Below are positions 8,145 through 17,543 of a stretch of 64,000 nucleotides of DNA, piece after piece (position 1 is the stretch's first letter; each line of letters starts with the position of its first letter). Origin of the DNA: RYN-230 sp963704995 (GTDB lineage: Bacteria; Actinomycetota; Actinomycetes; Streptosporangiales; Streptosporangiaceae); contig CAVPIM010000002.1 of the NCBI GenBank assembly GCA_963704995.1, forward strand, positions 5,091-69,090. Direction: 5' to 3'. The notes under the pieces were generated by a model. The model saw nothing but the letters and a program-made list of their open reading frames with translations, made no database searches and was not told the origin of the DNA. The translations under genes and the position numbers were made by a program.

Positions 8145-9101
8145 ATGGTGGTTGACATGAGAAATTCAGCGATCGCGGTCTCCGGGCTGCGGAAGGCGTA
8201 CGGGGATAAGACCGTGCTCGATGGCGTCGATCTGGATGTTCCTGCGGGCACGGTCTTTTCCCTGCTCGGCCCGAACGGGGCCGGTAAGACGACCACGGTG
8301 AACGTGCTGACCACGTTGATGAAGGCCGACAGTGGGACGGTCCGGGTGGCCGGGCACGATGTGGCGACCGAGGCCAGGGCGGTGCGCGCGGTGATCGGGG
8401 TCACGGGTCAGTTCGCGGCGGTGGACGATCTGCTGACGGGGCAGGAGAACCTGCAGCTAATGGCGGATCTGCACCATCTGCCGGCCGGCGAGGGCAAGCG
8501 GGTGGTCACCTCGCTGCTGGAACGGTTCGATCTGGTGGAGTCGGCGCAGAAGATGGCGGCGACCTATTCCGGCGGTATGCGCCGGAAGCTGGATCTGGCG
8601 ATGACGCTGGTCACCAGGCCGCAGATCATCTTCCTGGACGAGCCGACGACGGGACTGGATCCGCGCAGCCGCCGCACGATGTGGAACATCGTCCGCGAGC
8701 TGGTGGCCGACGGCGTGACCGTTTTCCTCACGACCCAGAACCTCGAAGAAGCCGATCAGCTCGCCGGCCGGATCGCGGTGCTCGACCAGGGCCACCTGGT
8801 GGCCGAGGGCACTCCCGGCGAACTCAAGCGCCAGATCCCCGGCAGCCATGTCCGGCTCCGGTTTGCCGACGCCGGTGAGCTCGGCGCGGCAGCGCGGGTC
8901 CTGACCGGCGCCACGCGGGACGACGAGGACCTGACCCTGCGGCTTCCCAGCGATGGCGGGGTGAAATCACTGCGCGCTCTGCTGGCCCGGCTCGATGAGC
9001 ATTCAATCGACGTTGAGGAGTTCTCCGTGCAGACACCGGACCTCGACGACGTTTTCCTCGCCCTGACCAGTCACACGAGCACGGAGGCCATCGCACCATG
9101 A
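8145..9101 (+). CDS. daunorubicin-resistance-type ABC transporter ATP-binding protein
   Basis: About 318 aa; ATGs at 8145 and 8157 are both possible starts. It is the nucleotide-binding subunit of an ABC-2 drug exporter of the DrrA type. Seen: Walker A LLGPNGAGKTTT, signature YSGGMRRKLDLA, Walker B IIFLDEPTTGLDPRSR, and a C-terminal region ending in the DDVFLAL motif typical of DrrA. Its TGA overlaps the ATG of the permease gene (ATGA), so the two are translationally coupled. The heptamer array directly upstream implies activation by a SARP-type regulator. Confidence 0.9.
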   Translation: MVVDMRNSAIAVSGLRKAYGDKTVLDGVDLDVPAGTVFSLLGPNGAGKTTTVNVLTTLMKADSGTVRVAGHDVATEARAVRAVIGVTGQFAAVDDLLTGQENLQLMADLHHLPAGEGKRVVTSLLERFDLVESAQKMAATYSGGMRRKLDLAMTLVTRPQIIFLDEPTTGLDPRSRRTMWNIVRELVADGVTVFLTTQNLEEADQLAGRIAVLDQGHLVAEGTPGELKRQIPGSHVRLRFADAGELGAAARVLTGATRDDEDLTLRLPSDGGVKSLRALLARLDEHSIDVEEFSVQTPDLDDVFLALTSHTSTEAIAP

Positions 9102-9859
9102 GCACCATTTCAGCGCCGCTGACCGATTCGCGGATCATGCTGCGGCGCAACTTCAAGCACATTCTCCGGAATCCGGTCACGATCTTCAACGGGACCTTGA
9201 TGCCGGTCGTGCTCATGCTGCTGCTGGTGTACGTGTTCGGCAACGCGTTCAACGTCGGCGAGCACTACATCGAGTACGCAACACCAGGCCTGATCCTGCT
9301 GGCCATCACCTACGGGCTGGCGGCCACCGCGGTATCGGTGAGCTCCGACATGACCAAGGGCATCATCAACCGGTTCAAGGTCATGAACGTCTCCCGCGGC
9401 GCCGTCCTGACCGGTCACGTGCTGGCCACCATGCTGGGCAGCACGGTCGCCATCGCGGCCATCATCGGCATGGCCTTCGCGCTGGGATTCCGGTCGCCTG
9501 CGACCCCCCTGGACTGGCTCGCCGCTATCGGCATCATCGCGGCGACCGCCTTCGCGGCCGCCTGGCTCACCGTCGGGCTGGGAATGGCGGCGAAAACCCC
9601 GGAATCCGCAGGTCTCGCCGTCGTGCCGCTGATTCTGCTGCCGTTCCTGAGCAGCGCCGTCGTGCCCGCCGCCAAGATGGGACCGGGTGTCCGGCAATTC
9701 GCGCAGTACCAGCCCTTCACGCCGATCATCGAATCAGTGCGCGGATTGCTCGCTGGCACGCCGTCGGGCGGCTACGCGGCCGCGGCTCTCGCCTGGTGCG
9801 CCGGGATCGCCCTCGTCGGGTACCTGTGGTCGCGGGCCACGTTCAGCAAGCGAGCGTAG
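9098..9859 (+). CDS. ABC-2 type transporter permease (DrrB-like)
   Basis: 253 aa membrane partner of the preceding ATPase. An N-terminal amphipathic stretch (DSRIMLRRNFKHILRNPV) is followed by six hydrophobic segments (FNGTLMPVVLMLLLVYVFG, GLILLAITYGLAATAVSV, STVAIAAIIGMAFALGF, LAAIGIIAATAFAAAWL, GLAVVPLILLPFLSSAVV, AALAWCAGIALVGYL). The motif ESVRGLLAGTP near the C terminus is typical of the DrrB family. The 3' end overlaps the 3' end of the convergent SARP gene by 17 bases. Confidence 0.9.
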   Translation: MSTISAPLTDSRIMLRRNFKHILRNPVTIFNGTLMPVVLMLLLVYVFGNAFNVGEHYIEYATPGLILLAITYGLAATAVSVSSDMTKGIINRFKVMNVSRGAVLTGHVLATMLGSTVAIAAIIGMAFALGFRSPATPLDWLAAIGIIAATAFAAAWLTVGLGMAAKTPESAGLAVVPLILLPFLSSAVVPAAKMGPGVRQFAQYQPFTPIIESVRGLLAGTPSGGYAAAALAWCAGIALVGYLWSRATFSKRA

Positions 9860-12800
9860 CTTCGGCCAGCTCAGGCCAGCTCGCCTGCGCCCCCTGCCGC
9901 GTCGCCTCGGCGAACCGCGCTTCGCCGAGGCGACGCCGCGCGGCCTGCTCGATGCGGGCCACATCCGGTTGCGACCGATCCGGCAACCCGCGCACGCGCG
10001 CGCTCGCCGCGAGCAGCCGCGCGGCCTGCTCGTACTGTTCGCCACGCAGCGCCAGGTCCGCGAGCCCGACGAGCATCCTCGCGATCAGGGGCGCATGCCC
10101 CGCCTCCGACGCGGCCTGGTAGGCCGCGATGCGATGCTCGCGGGCCTCGCCGGGGCGGCCGGCGAGGTAACCAAGCAGGTCGTGTGCCATCGCCCGGATG
10201 TGCGCCCGCTCGGCTTCGCCGCCCAGCCTGGTGGTCGCGACCCCGAGTTGCCGGTAGGCCTGCTCGGTGTCGCCGCTCCAGCGGGCCAGCTCCGCCTGGG
10301 CCAGGGCCAGCTCGGCCAGCGCGGACGGCCACGCGACCCGCTCCGCGCACCGCTGCGCCTCGGCCATGGCCGAGGCGCTCGACTCCGCATCACCCAGCAG
10401 CCAGTACAGCTGAGCCTGCCGCGACCGCATCCGAACCAGATCCTCGATGGCGCCGACCTCGGTGACCACTGCGATCGCCTGATCGTAGTGCCCGCACGCA
10501 GCGGCGAACTCGCCGCGCGTGGCGATCCGGTCCGCCAGCTCGGTTAGAGCGAACGAGATCCCCCACCGCTCGCCAATCGCCCGGAACTCGGCCAGCGCCA
10601 TCTCGAGATAGGCGTCCGCATCCCGCCCGTCCTGGCCGAGCATGATCCGCATCTTGCCGAGGTGCAGCCGGCCCAGTGCGCGTACCCACGGGTCGTCCTC
10701 GGTGAGCAGCGGTTCGAACGCGGGCAGAAACGCGTGCGGCTCCTGCAGCATGCGTTCCAGCGGGGCGACAAGCCCCAGCAGCGGACTGCGGCGCGGACTG
10801 CGCTGGGCGAACCGGTAGGCCTGGTGGATCCACTCCGCCGCCTGGTACTGGTCAGCCGGGCCGTCGGTCATGAACATCACGCCCAGCGCGTACACCATGG
10901 CCCGGATCTCATCACTCACCTCGCCGGGCGTGCTGATGGCCGCGGTGATCAGCTCGAGGCCCTCGGCCTTGTGCCCGCCGAGCCACCAGTACCAGCCGGC
11001 GGCCGCCGCGAGCCGCATCGCCCCCTGCGCCTCGCCGGCCGCGAGCGCGCCGCGCAGGGCAACAGCGATGTTGTCGTGCTCGGCCTCGAGCGTGGCGAGC
11101 CACTCCAATTGCTCGGCGCGGCGCAGATGCGGGTCCGCGATCTCGGCGAGCCCGGTGAAGTAGGCGAGATGCGCATGGCGCGCCAGATCCGATTCCCCCG
11201 TCTCCGCGAGCCGGAACCGGGCGTATTCCTTGATCGTGTCCAGCATCCGGTAGCGCGGTGCGCTGTCCCCCTCGGTGAGCAGCAGCGATTTCTCGGTCAG
11301 CGCGGTGAGCAACTCGAGCACCTGCTCCTGCTCGACCGCATCCCCGGCGCAGACCTGCTCGGCCGCGTCCAGGCCGGCCCCGCCGGAGAACACCGCGAGC
11401 CTGCGCAGGACCATCCGTTCGGCGTCGGTGAGCAGCTCCCAGCTCCAGTTGACCACCGCGCGCAACGTCCGGTGGTGTGGCAGCGCGGTACGGCTGCCGC
11501 CGGTCAGCAGGCGGAACCGGTCGTCGAGACGGTTGGCGAGCTGATCGAGGGACATGGTGCGCAATCTGGCCGCGGCCAGTTCGATGGCCAGCGGCATCCC
11601 GTCCAGCGCCCGGCAGACGCGCACCATCGTCGACAGCGTGCGGGCGTCGAGCGCGAGATCCCGGCGCACCGCGCCGGCCCGGTCCCGCAGCAACCGGACG
11701 GCTGGTGAGGACCCGATCTCGCCGGGGCTGGCGTCCCCGTCCGGCAAGGCCAGCGGCTCGACCGGCCACAGCGCCTCACCGGTGATACCGAGCGGCTCCC
11801 TGCTCGTGGCCAGGATCCGCACCCGCTGGCACGCCCCGAGCAGCTGATGGGCGAACGCCGCCGCCGACTCGATGACGTGCTCACAGTTGTCCAGGATCAA
11901 GAGCGGTTCGCGCTCGCGGATCGCGGCGATGAGCCGGTCCATCGGTTCCGCATTCGGTGCGCCGCCGAGGAGCGCATCCCGGAGCCCGAGCGCGGCGAGC
12001 GTCGATTGCGCCACGTCCCCACCCGCCTCCCCTTCCCCCTTCACTGCGCCGATCGACGCCAGTTCCACCAGCCAGGCCCCGTCCGGCAGGTCGCCGAGCA
12101 GCGTGCGTGCGGTTTCCGTGGCCAGCCTGGTCTTCCCCGAGCCGCCCGGCCCGATCAGGGTGGTGAGCCGATGTCCGGCGATGAGTTCGCGGACCGCGGC
12201 GACGTCAGCATCCTTGCCGACGAAGCTGGTCAGCTCGGCGCGCAAGTTGGTCTTCCGGCCCTCCTCCTGCCAGCGCTGCTCCCGCCGTCCCAGCTCGCCC
12301 CGCAGCAGCGCGACGTGCAATGCGGACAGCTCTGGCGAGGGGTTGACACCCAGCGCGTCGGCCAGGGTTTCTCTCGTGCGCTGGTACACGAGCAGCGCCT
12401 CGGTGTCGCGACCGGCCGCGACGAGGGCACGCATCAGCGCCGCGACCAGCCGCTCTCGCAGCGGATGCGCGGCCACCAAGTCGGTCAGTTCCGTGACCAG
12501 CTCGCCGCCGTGGCCGAGGCTGACCTCGGCATCGAACCGATCCTCCAGGGCGGTCAGGCGTAGTGCCTCGAGCCGGGTGACCGCCGCGTCGAACGCGGCA
12601 CTCTCCTGCAGACCGATGTCCTGCATGGCCGCACCGCGCCACAGTGCGAGGGCCTCGCGCAGCAGCTGTACCCGCCGTGGATCCTCGTCATTGCGGCCCT
12701 GGCCGACGAGGCGTTCGAACCGCACCGCGTTGACAGCGTCGGGTTCCACCCTCAGCCGGTAGCCGTCCGCCTGCCCCTCGACCACCCCTTCCGGCAGCGC

Positions 12801-13016
12801 CTTCCGCAGCCGGGAAACCAGGCGCTGCAAGGCATTCGCAGCGCCGGAGGGCGGGCGCTCACCCCAGATCCAGTCGACGAGCGTCGCCTTCGGGACTGCG
12901 TGACCCGGTTCGAGTGCGAGGGCGATCAACAGCCCGCGCAGCCGGGCGCCCGGCACGTCGGCGAGGACGCCGTCGTCCGTGCGAACCTCGAATGGGCCAA
13001 GCATCCCGATCTGCAC
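9843..13016 (-). CDS. SARP/AfsR-type transcriptional regulator (BTAD, NB-ARC and TPR domains)
   Basis: 1057 aa from the GTG at 13016 (VQIGMLGPFEVRTDDG); a start at 13049 would add 11 residues. Order: an OmpR-type winged helix DNA-binding domain (about 1-95), the bacterial transcriptional activation domain (about 96-245), an NB-ARC ATPase with P-loop IGPGGSGKTRLA and LLILDNCEHV, and a long C-terminal TPR-rich half. This is the full AfsR/large SARP layout. Such proteins activate secondary-metabolism or export genes by binding heptamer repeats. The exporter pair ending tail-to-tail with it has such repeats upstream and is the obvious target. No TTA codon was noted. Confidence 0.9.
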   Translation of the reverse strand: MQIGMLGPFEVRTDDGVLADVPGARLRGLLIALALEPGHAVPKATLVDWIWGERPPSGAANALQRLVSRLRKALPEGVVEGQADGYRLRVEPDAVNAVRFERLVGQGRNDEDPRRVQLLREALALWRGAAMQDIGLQESAAFDAAVTRLEALRLTALEDRFDAEVSLGHGGELVTELTDLVAAHPLRERLVAALMRALVAAGRDTEALLVYQRTRETLADALGVNPSPELSALHVALLRGELGRREQRWQEEGRKTNLRAELTSFVGKDADVAAVRELIAGHRLTTLIGPGGSGKTRLATETARTLLGDLPDGAWLVELASIGAVKGEGEAGGDVAQSTLAALGLRDALLGGAPNAEPMDRLIAAIREREPLLILDNCEHVIESAAAFAHQLLGACQRVRILATSREPLGITGEALWPVEPLALPDGDASPGEIGSSPAVRLLRDRAGAVRRDLALDARTLSTMVRVCRALDGMPLAIELAAARLRTMSLDQLANRLDDRFRLLTGGSRTALPHHRTLRAVVNWSWELLTDAERMVLRRLAVFSGGAGLDAAEQVCAGDAVEQEQVLELLTALTEKSLLLTEGDSAPRYRMLDTIKEYARFRLAETGESDLARHAHLAYFTGLAEIADPHLRRAEQLEWLATLEAEHDNIAVALRGALAAGEAQGAMRLAAAAGWYWWLGGHKAEGLELITAAISTPGEVSDEIRAMVYALGVMFMTDGPADQYQAAEWIHQAYRFAQRSPRRSPLLGLVAPLERMLQEPHAFLPAFEPLLTEDDPWVRALGRLHLGKMRIMLGQDGRDADAYLEMALAEFRAIGERWGISFALTELADRIATRGEFAAACGHYDQAIAVVTEVGAIEDLVRMRSRQAQLYWLLGDAESSASAMAEAQRCAERVAWPSALAELALAQAELARWSGDTEQAYRQLGVATTRLGGEAERAHIRAMAHDLLGYLAGRPGEAREHRIAAYQAASEAGHAPLIARMLVGLADLALRGEQYEQAARLLAASARVRGLPDRSQPDVARIEQAARRRLGEARFAEATRQGAQASWPELAEATLAC

Positions 13017-13106
13017 CCGGCTGATTTTGCCATGGCCGGTCGCGACCACTGGCTACGTAGCCGGCCGCGCCGGTCACGGGGACGCGCGGCGGCACCTATC
13101 GCCCGG

Positions 13107-14153
13107 TCAGGAGACGGTGGGGACCCCGGCGTCGGCGCGGAGCAGGGCGGCGGCCATCCGCAGCGAGACGAGCTTGCCGAACGCCGCGTCCCGGGGGAGG
13201 TACTTCATGCCGCAGTCCGGGGCCAGCACGATCCGCTCGGCGGGCACGTACTTCAGCGCCCGGCGGGCCCGGGCGACGATCTCGGCCGGGTTCTCCACGG
13301 TCTCATCACCCAGGTTGAGCACGCCCAGGATGATCGTCTTGCCGTCCAGCCGGGTGAGGACCTCGCAGTCCAGCCCGGACTGCGCGGTCTCGATCGAGAC
13401 CTGATCGCAGACGCAGTCGGCCAGCTCGGGCAGGAACGAGTAGCCCGACGGCCGCTCGTGGATGATCGCGGCGTAGCCGAAGCACAGGTGCACGGCGGTG
13501 GTCCCGGTGATGCCCTGCAGGGCCCGGTTAATCACCCGGACGCCGTACTTGCGCGCCTCGTCCGGGCGCGCCTGCAGGTAGGGCTCGTCGAGCTGGACGA
13601 TGTCCGCGCCGGCCCGGAACAGGTCCGCGACTTCCTCGTTGACCGCCTCCGCGTAGCCGAGGGCCAGGTCCTCGGTACTGGTGTAGTAGTCGTTCTGGGC
13701 CTGCTGGGCCATAGTGAACGGGCCCGGCACAGTGATCTTGATGGTCCGGCGCGTGGTGGCCCGCAGGAAGTCCACGTCCCCGACCTCGACCGGATGGCGG
13801 CGGCGGACCGGGCCGGTTACCCGGGGCACGAGGTTCGGCTCGCCGCTGCGGTCCAGCGCGGTGCCGGGGTTGTCGATGTCCACTCCGTCCAGCGCGGTCG
13901 CGAACCGGTTCGAGTAGCTCTCCCGGCGGATCTCGCCGTCGGTGATGATGTCCAGGCCGGCCCGCTCCTGGGCCCGGATGGCCAGCTCGGTCGCATCGCG
14001 CTGGGCCTGATCCAGGTACTCCGGCGCGACCCGCCACAGCTCGGTCGCACGGACCCGGGGCGGGAACCGGTCGCGCAGCCGCGCCCGGTCGATGAGCCAT
14101 TCCGGCTGGGGGTAACTGCCGACCAGGGAGGTGGGGAAGAGCATGACAGCCAC
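13107..14153 (-). CDS. cobalamin-independent methionine synthase C-terminal-domain (MetE-like) protein
   Basis: 348 aa; a second ATG at 14144 (MLFPTSLVGSYPQPEW) is at least as likely as the start. This is the stand-alone zinc-dependent methyltransferase barrel of MetE, half the length of full MetE. The predicted zinc ligands are present: His and Cys in VHLCFGYAA, Glu in QVSIETAQSG and Cys in LAPDCGMKYLP. FTDGEIRRES-like (ITDGEIRRES) and VQLDEPYLQ motifs mark the barrel. Stand-alone members take methyl groups from donors other than methyl-tetrahydrofolate, so the substrate is open. It lies just downstream of the IspH-like gene on the same strand. Confidence 0.82.
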   Translation of the reverse strand: MAVMLFPTSLVGSYPQPEWLIDRARLRDRFPPRVRATELWRVAPEYLDQAQRDATELAIRAQERAGLDIITDGEIRRESYSNRFATALDGVDIDNPGTALDRSGEPNLVPRVTGPVRRRHPVEVGDVDFLRATTRRTIKITVPGPFTMAQQAQNDYYTSTEDLALGYAEAVNEEVADLFRAGADIVQLDEPYLQARPDEARKYGVRVINRALQGITGTTAVHLCFGYAAIIHERPSGYSFLPELADCVCDQVSIETAQSGLDCEVLTRLDGKTIILGVLNLGDETVENPAEIVARARRALKYVPAERIVLAPDCGMKYLPRDAAFGKLVSLRMAAALLRADAGVPTVS

Positions 14154-14186
14154 AATGTCAGATGGGCTGACTGCGCGCAGCCCCGG

Positions 14187-15449
14187 CTATCCGGCGGAGG
14201 GGATATCCGCGCGGCCGGTGACCTCGGTGCTGACCTGCCGCCTGGTCACGCTGAGCGGGCCCAGCCCGGACAGGGCCTCAGTCACCCGCGCGGCCAGCCC
14301 GGGGGCGGCGGAGGTGGACTCGGCCAGCCCGACAGCCGAGACGCCCGCCAGCCAGGACGGGATGATCTCAGTGACGTCCGCGATCACGTTGGCCTTGGCC
14401 CGGTTCGACCGGGCCAGCGCGGTCAGGTGCCGGGTGTCGGCGTCGTCCTCGGTGCCCAGCACCAGGACCAGGTCACTGGACGCCGCCACGGTCCTGATGG
14501 TCTCGGCCCGGTCGGACGCCGCGTAGCAGAACCCGTCCGGGTCGGGGCCGCGCAGGGCCGGGAACCGGGACCTCAGGGCGGCGGTCGCGATCGGGGTGTC
14601 CTCCACCGGGACGCCGGGCACGAGCACGTAGGAGACCCGCCGCGGGTCCGCGACCTGGACCGCGCCCGCCCCGACCCGGGTCTCGGCCAGGATGGCGTGA
14701 TCCGGGGCCTCGCCCAGGATGGCGGGCAGTACCGCGAGACCTGACTGGCCGATGAGGACCACCTGGTCGCCACGCTCGGCGAACCGGCGGGCCTCGGCCT
14801 GCACCCCGGCCACCAGCGGGCACGTGGCGTCGATCACGATCAGGCCGCGCTCGGCGGCCTCGGCGCGCACCCCGGGGGCGACGCCGTGCGCCGGGATCAG
14901 CACCGTGGCGCCGCCGGGCACGTCATCCAGGGAACGCGCGAAGACCGCGCCGTTCTTCTCCAGGTCGCCGCAGGCCTGCGGGCTCGCCATCAGCTGCCCG
15001 CAGACGTACACCGGACCCTGGGCCAGGGCCTGCCGGGTGGTCTCGAGGGCCCGGCGCGCGCCCGGGCACCACGGGCTCACCGCGCCGAGCAGGCGCCTGG
15101 TCCCGCTGACCGCCGCCCATTCCTCGACCGCGCCGCGGGCCGCGGCCATCGCCACCCCGTCCACGCTGCTGGCCGCGGCGCCGATGGCGGTGGCCGTGCC
15201 GTCGCTGTGCAGGGCGGTGGTGACGAACAGGGCCGCACCGTCGTCGGCCTGGGACGCGTCGCCGGATCGCGGCACGGGCGCGTACCGCACGCGCACCCCC
15301 CGGCGGTACAGCAGCCCGCCGACCAGCGGCGCGGCCGGGCACGTCATCCGGCCGTGCGCCGGGTCGCCGATCTCGGTGGCGACCAGCACCTCGCCTGGGG
15401 CGACCACCGTTCCCGGCGCCAGGCATTCGCGTGCACTCGATCGGTTCAT
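14187..15449 (-). CDS. divergent IspH-like (HMBPP reductase family) iron-sulfur protein with N-terminal extension
   Basis: 420 aa. From about residue 120 the sequence follows IspH/LytB. It has three cysteines that could hold a 4Fe-4S cluster: SPWCPGARRAL, DATCPLVAGVQ and GFCYAASDRAET, plus AHGVAPGVRAEA in place of HGVSP and IGQSG. IspH makes IPP/DMAPP from HMBPP in the MEP pathway. The match is imperfect: the usual first motif GFCxGVxRA is changed, and the first 115 or so residues are an extra Ala-rich domain. It may be a paralogue with another substrate rather than the housekeeping enzyme. Confidence 0.7.
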   Translation of the reverse strand: MNRSSARECLAPGTVVAPGEVLVATEIGDPAHGRMTCPAAPLVGGLLYRRGVRVRYAPVPRSGDASQADDGAALFVTTALHSDGTATAIGAAASSVDGVAMAAARGAVEEWAAVSGTRRLLGAVSPWCPGARRALETTRQALAQGPVYVCGQLMASPQACGDLEKNGAVFARSLDDVPGGATVLIPAHGVAPGVRAEAAERGLIVIDATCPLVAGVQAEARRFAERGDQVVLIGQSGLAVLPAILGEAPDHAILAETRVGAGAVQVADPRRVSYVLVPGVPVEDTPIATAALRSRFPALRGPDPDGFCYAASDRAETIRTVAASSDLVLVLGTEDDADTRHLTALARSNRAKANVIADVTEIIPSWLAGVSAVGLAESTSAAPGLAARVTEALSGLGPLSVTRRQVSTEVTGRADIPSAG

Positions 15450-15878
15450 GGACGCATCCCCCTGACGCCGCCGCGTGGCGGCCTGCTCCGCGCTGGCCGG
15501 CCTGCGTCCGCAGGCCGGCCACGCTGGCCGGCCACCCCGCGCCGCGGCGGGCCGGCCGGGCCGTAGCGTCCGCTGTCGTCCCCGTTTCCTCGCGGATCAG
15601 TCTAGTGATGGCGAAGCCGGAGTGTGTGTACGCGCTGACGCGTCGTGTCGGACATGGCGCCCGGGGAAGAAGAGGTTATATGTTACTAACTCAATCGGAA
15701 TTACATGTTTTAGGGCTCACCAGGGAAGACCTGCCTCAGCGGGGCCGGGCCGGACGATATGCGAGGTTTGCCCGTTCAGTACTGTCGGCACCGGGGGAGT
15801 ACAGAAGATGAGCATGGCCCGGCTGGGCACCGTCCGCGGTGCGGGCCGGGGGCACACCACTCAGAGAGGACTGGCGAC
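15450..15878. other. intergenic region between divergent genes
   Basis: 429 bases with no gene I can support. The left part is GC-rich and holds an inverted repeat (TGGCCGGCCTGCG at 15494-15506 and its complement at 15509-15521). The right part has an AT-rich patch at about 15674-15712 (GGTTATATGTTACTAACTC) that is the best promoter candidate for the carbonic anhydrase gene. Confidence 0.4.
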
Positions 15879-16367
15879 ATGACCGCTACTGACGAGCTGC
15901 TGGCCAACAACGACCGCTACGCGGAGGGTTTCGCCGGCCCGTTGCCCCTTCCGCCGTCCAGCCACCTCGCCGTGGTGGCCTGCATGGACGCCCGGCTGAA
16001 CGTCTACGCCATCCTGGGCCTGGAGGAGGGCGAGGCCCACGTCATCCGGAACGCGGGCGGGGTGATCACCGACGACGAGATCCGCTCGCTCACCATCAGC
16101 CAGCGGCTGCTCGGCACCCAGGAGATCATCCTCATCCATCACACCGACTGCGGGATGCTCACCTTCACCGACGACGACTTCAAGGCCAGCATCCAGAAGG
16201 ACACCGGCATCAAGCCGCAGTGGGCGGCGGAGGCCTTCCCTGACCTCGACGACGACGTCCGCCAGTCCATCGCCCGGATCAAGGCCAGCCCGTTCATCCC
16301 GCACAAGGACTCGGTCCGCGGCTTCGTGTTCGACGTGGCGACCGGCAAGCTCCGCGAAGTGGCCTAG
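15879..16367 (+). CDS. beta-class carbonic anhydrase
   Basis: 162 aa zinc enzyme that interconverts CO2 and bicarbonate. The zinc ligands are seen as C-x-D-x-R (VACMDARLN) and H-x2-C (LIHHTDCGML), with the conserved IRNAGGVITDDEIRSL between them. The short length matches the small actinobacterial beta-CA type. The start ATG follows CAGAGAGGACTGGCGAC; longer in-frame versions upstream read as non-coding. It stands alone and converges with the PAC2 gene. Confidence 0.9.
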   Translation: MTATDELLANNDRYAEGFAGPLPLPPSSHLAVVACMDARLNVYAILGLEEGEAHVIRNAGGVITDDEIRSLTISQRLLGTQEIILIHHTDCGMLTFTDDDFKASIQKDTGIKPQWAAEAFPDLDDDVRQSIARIKASPFIPHKDSVRGFVFDVATGKLREVA

Positions 16368-16453
16368 CCCGCCGCGGCGGCCGCCGGATCACCGGCGCCT
16401 CTAACACTGGCGCGCCCTTATCAGGGCCGCCTCCATCAGCGGCGGCAGCAGGG

Positions 16454-17380
16454 TCAGGAGTCCGGGGAGTCGGCCCGGCCCTGCTGTTCCGCCAGGAACT
16501 GCTCGAACTGGGCGCCGATCTCATCCGCGGACGGCAGCCGCTCTGACCCATCCACCAGCGAGCCTCGCTCGGCTCCCTCGGCGAACGCGTCGTACTGCCG
16601 CTCCAGGGCCTGCACGACTTCCATGATTTCCTCGGAGCCCTCGACCTGCCGCTGGATCTCCTCGTCCGTCTCCCGGGCCGCCTCGCGCAGGGCCTCGTCG
16701 GGAATCTGCAGCCCCGTCGCGCGGGACACCGAGTCGAGCAGGGTGATCGCCGCCGTCGGGTAGGCCGCCTGCGCCAGGTAGTGCGGCACGTGCACGGCGA
16801 AGCCGACCGCCGCGCGGTCTTCCTCGCCCAGCCGCATCTCCAGCAGCGCCGCCACGCTGCCCGGAACCTGGAGCCGGTCCACCAGCGGCGGGTACCCCGT
16901 GGTCAGGCCGGAGTCTGTGGCGTGGGCGGTGACGCCGAGCGGCCGGGTGTGCGGGGCGCCCATCGGGATGCCGTGGAACCCGACCGCCAGCCGGACTCCC
17001 ATCCGGGCCGACACGTCCCGGACCGCCTGGGTGAAGCTCTCCCACTCATGATCCGGCTCGGGGCCGGTGAGCAGCAGGAACGGGCTCCCTGTGGTGTCCT
17101 TGAGCAGGTGCAGGGCCAGTTCAGGGGCTTCGTAGGACTCCCAGTGGTCCTGAGAGAAGATCATCGGAGGCCGGCGGGACCGGTAGTCGATCAGCCGGTC
17201 CACGTCGAACCGGGCGACCTCCTCGTGCTCCAGCGTGCCCAGCAAATGGGCGGACAGCATTTTGCCCGCCGCCCCGGCGTCGATGAACCCGTCGAGGTAG
17301 TGCAGCATCACTGCCCCGTCCAGTACCGGCGCGTCAGGGCTCACCTCGTAGAGGTCTCCCGGATCTCGCACCACGCTCAC
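16454..17380 (-). CDS. PAC2 family protein (proteasome assembly chaperone-like)
   Basis: 308 aa. PAC2-type proteins are common in actinobacteria, but their role there is unproven. The fold is seen in MLHYLDGFIDAGAAGKMLSA, PPMIFSQDHWESYEAP, LLLTGPEPDHEWESF, VGFHGIPMGAPHTRP and GFAVHVPHYLAQ. The C-terminal 80 residues are rich in Glu and probably helical (DEEIQRQVEGSEEIMEVVQA). No operon partner. Confidence 0.85.
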   Translation of the reverse strand: MSVVRDPGDLYEVSPDAPVLDGAVMLHYLDGFIDAGAAGKMLSAHLLGTLEHEEVARFDVDRLIDYRSRRPPMIFSQDHWESYEAPELALHLLKDTTGSPFLLLTGPEPDHEWESFTQAVRDVSARMGVRLAVGFHGIPMGAPHTRPLGVTAHATDSGLTTGYPPLVDRLQVPGSVAALLEMRLGEEDRAAVGFAVHVPHYLAQAAYPTAAITLLDSVSRATGLQIPDEALREAARETDEEIQRQVEGSEEIMEVVQALERQYDAFAEGAERGSLVDGSERLPSADEIGAQFEQFLAEQQGRADSPDS

Positions 17381-17543
17381 TGCCTTTCCAGGGTGTCAGT
17401 CACTTTGCCCGCTACCCCTTCCAACCATGAACGGCTGGTCATCCATCCCGGGTGAGGCGATCTTTGCCAACCACGCTACCGCCTGCCGGCCTCGCCATAG
17501 CGGCGCAATCCCGGCCACCGCAGCCCGGGCGGCCGCCACCGCG

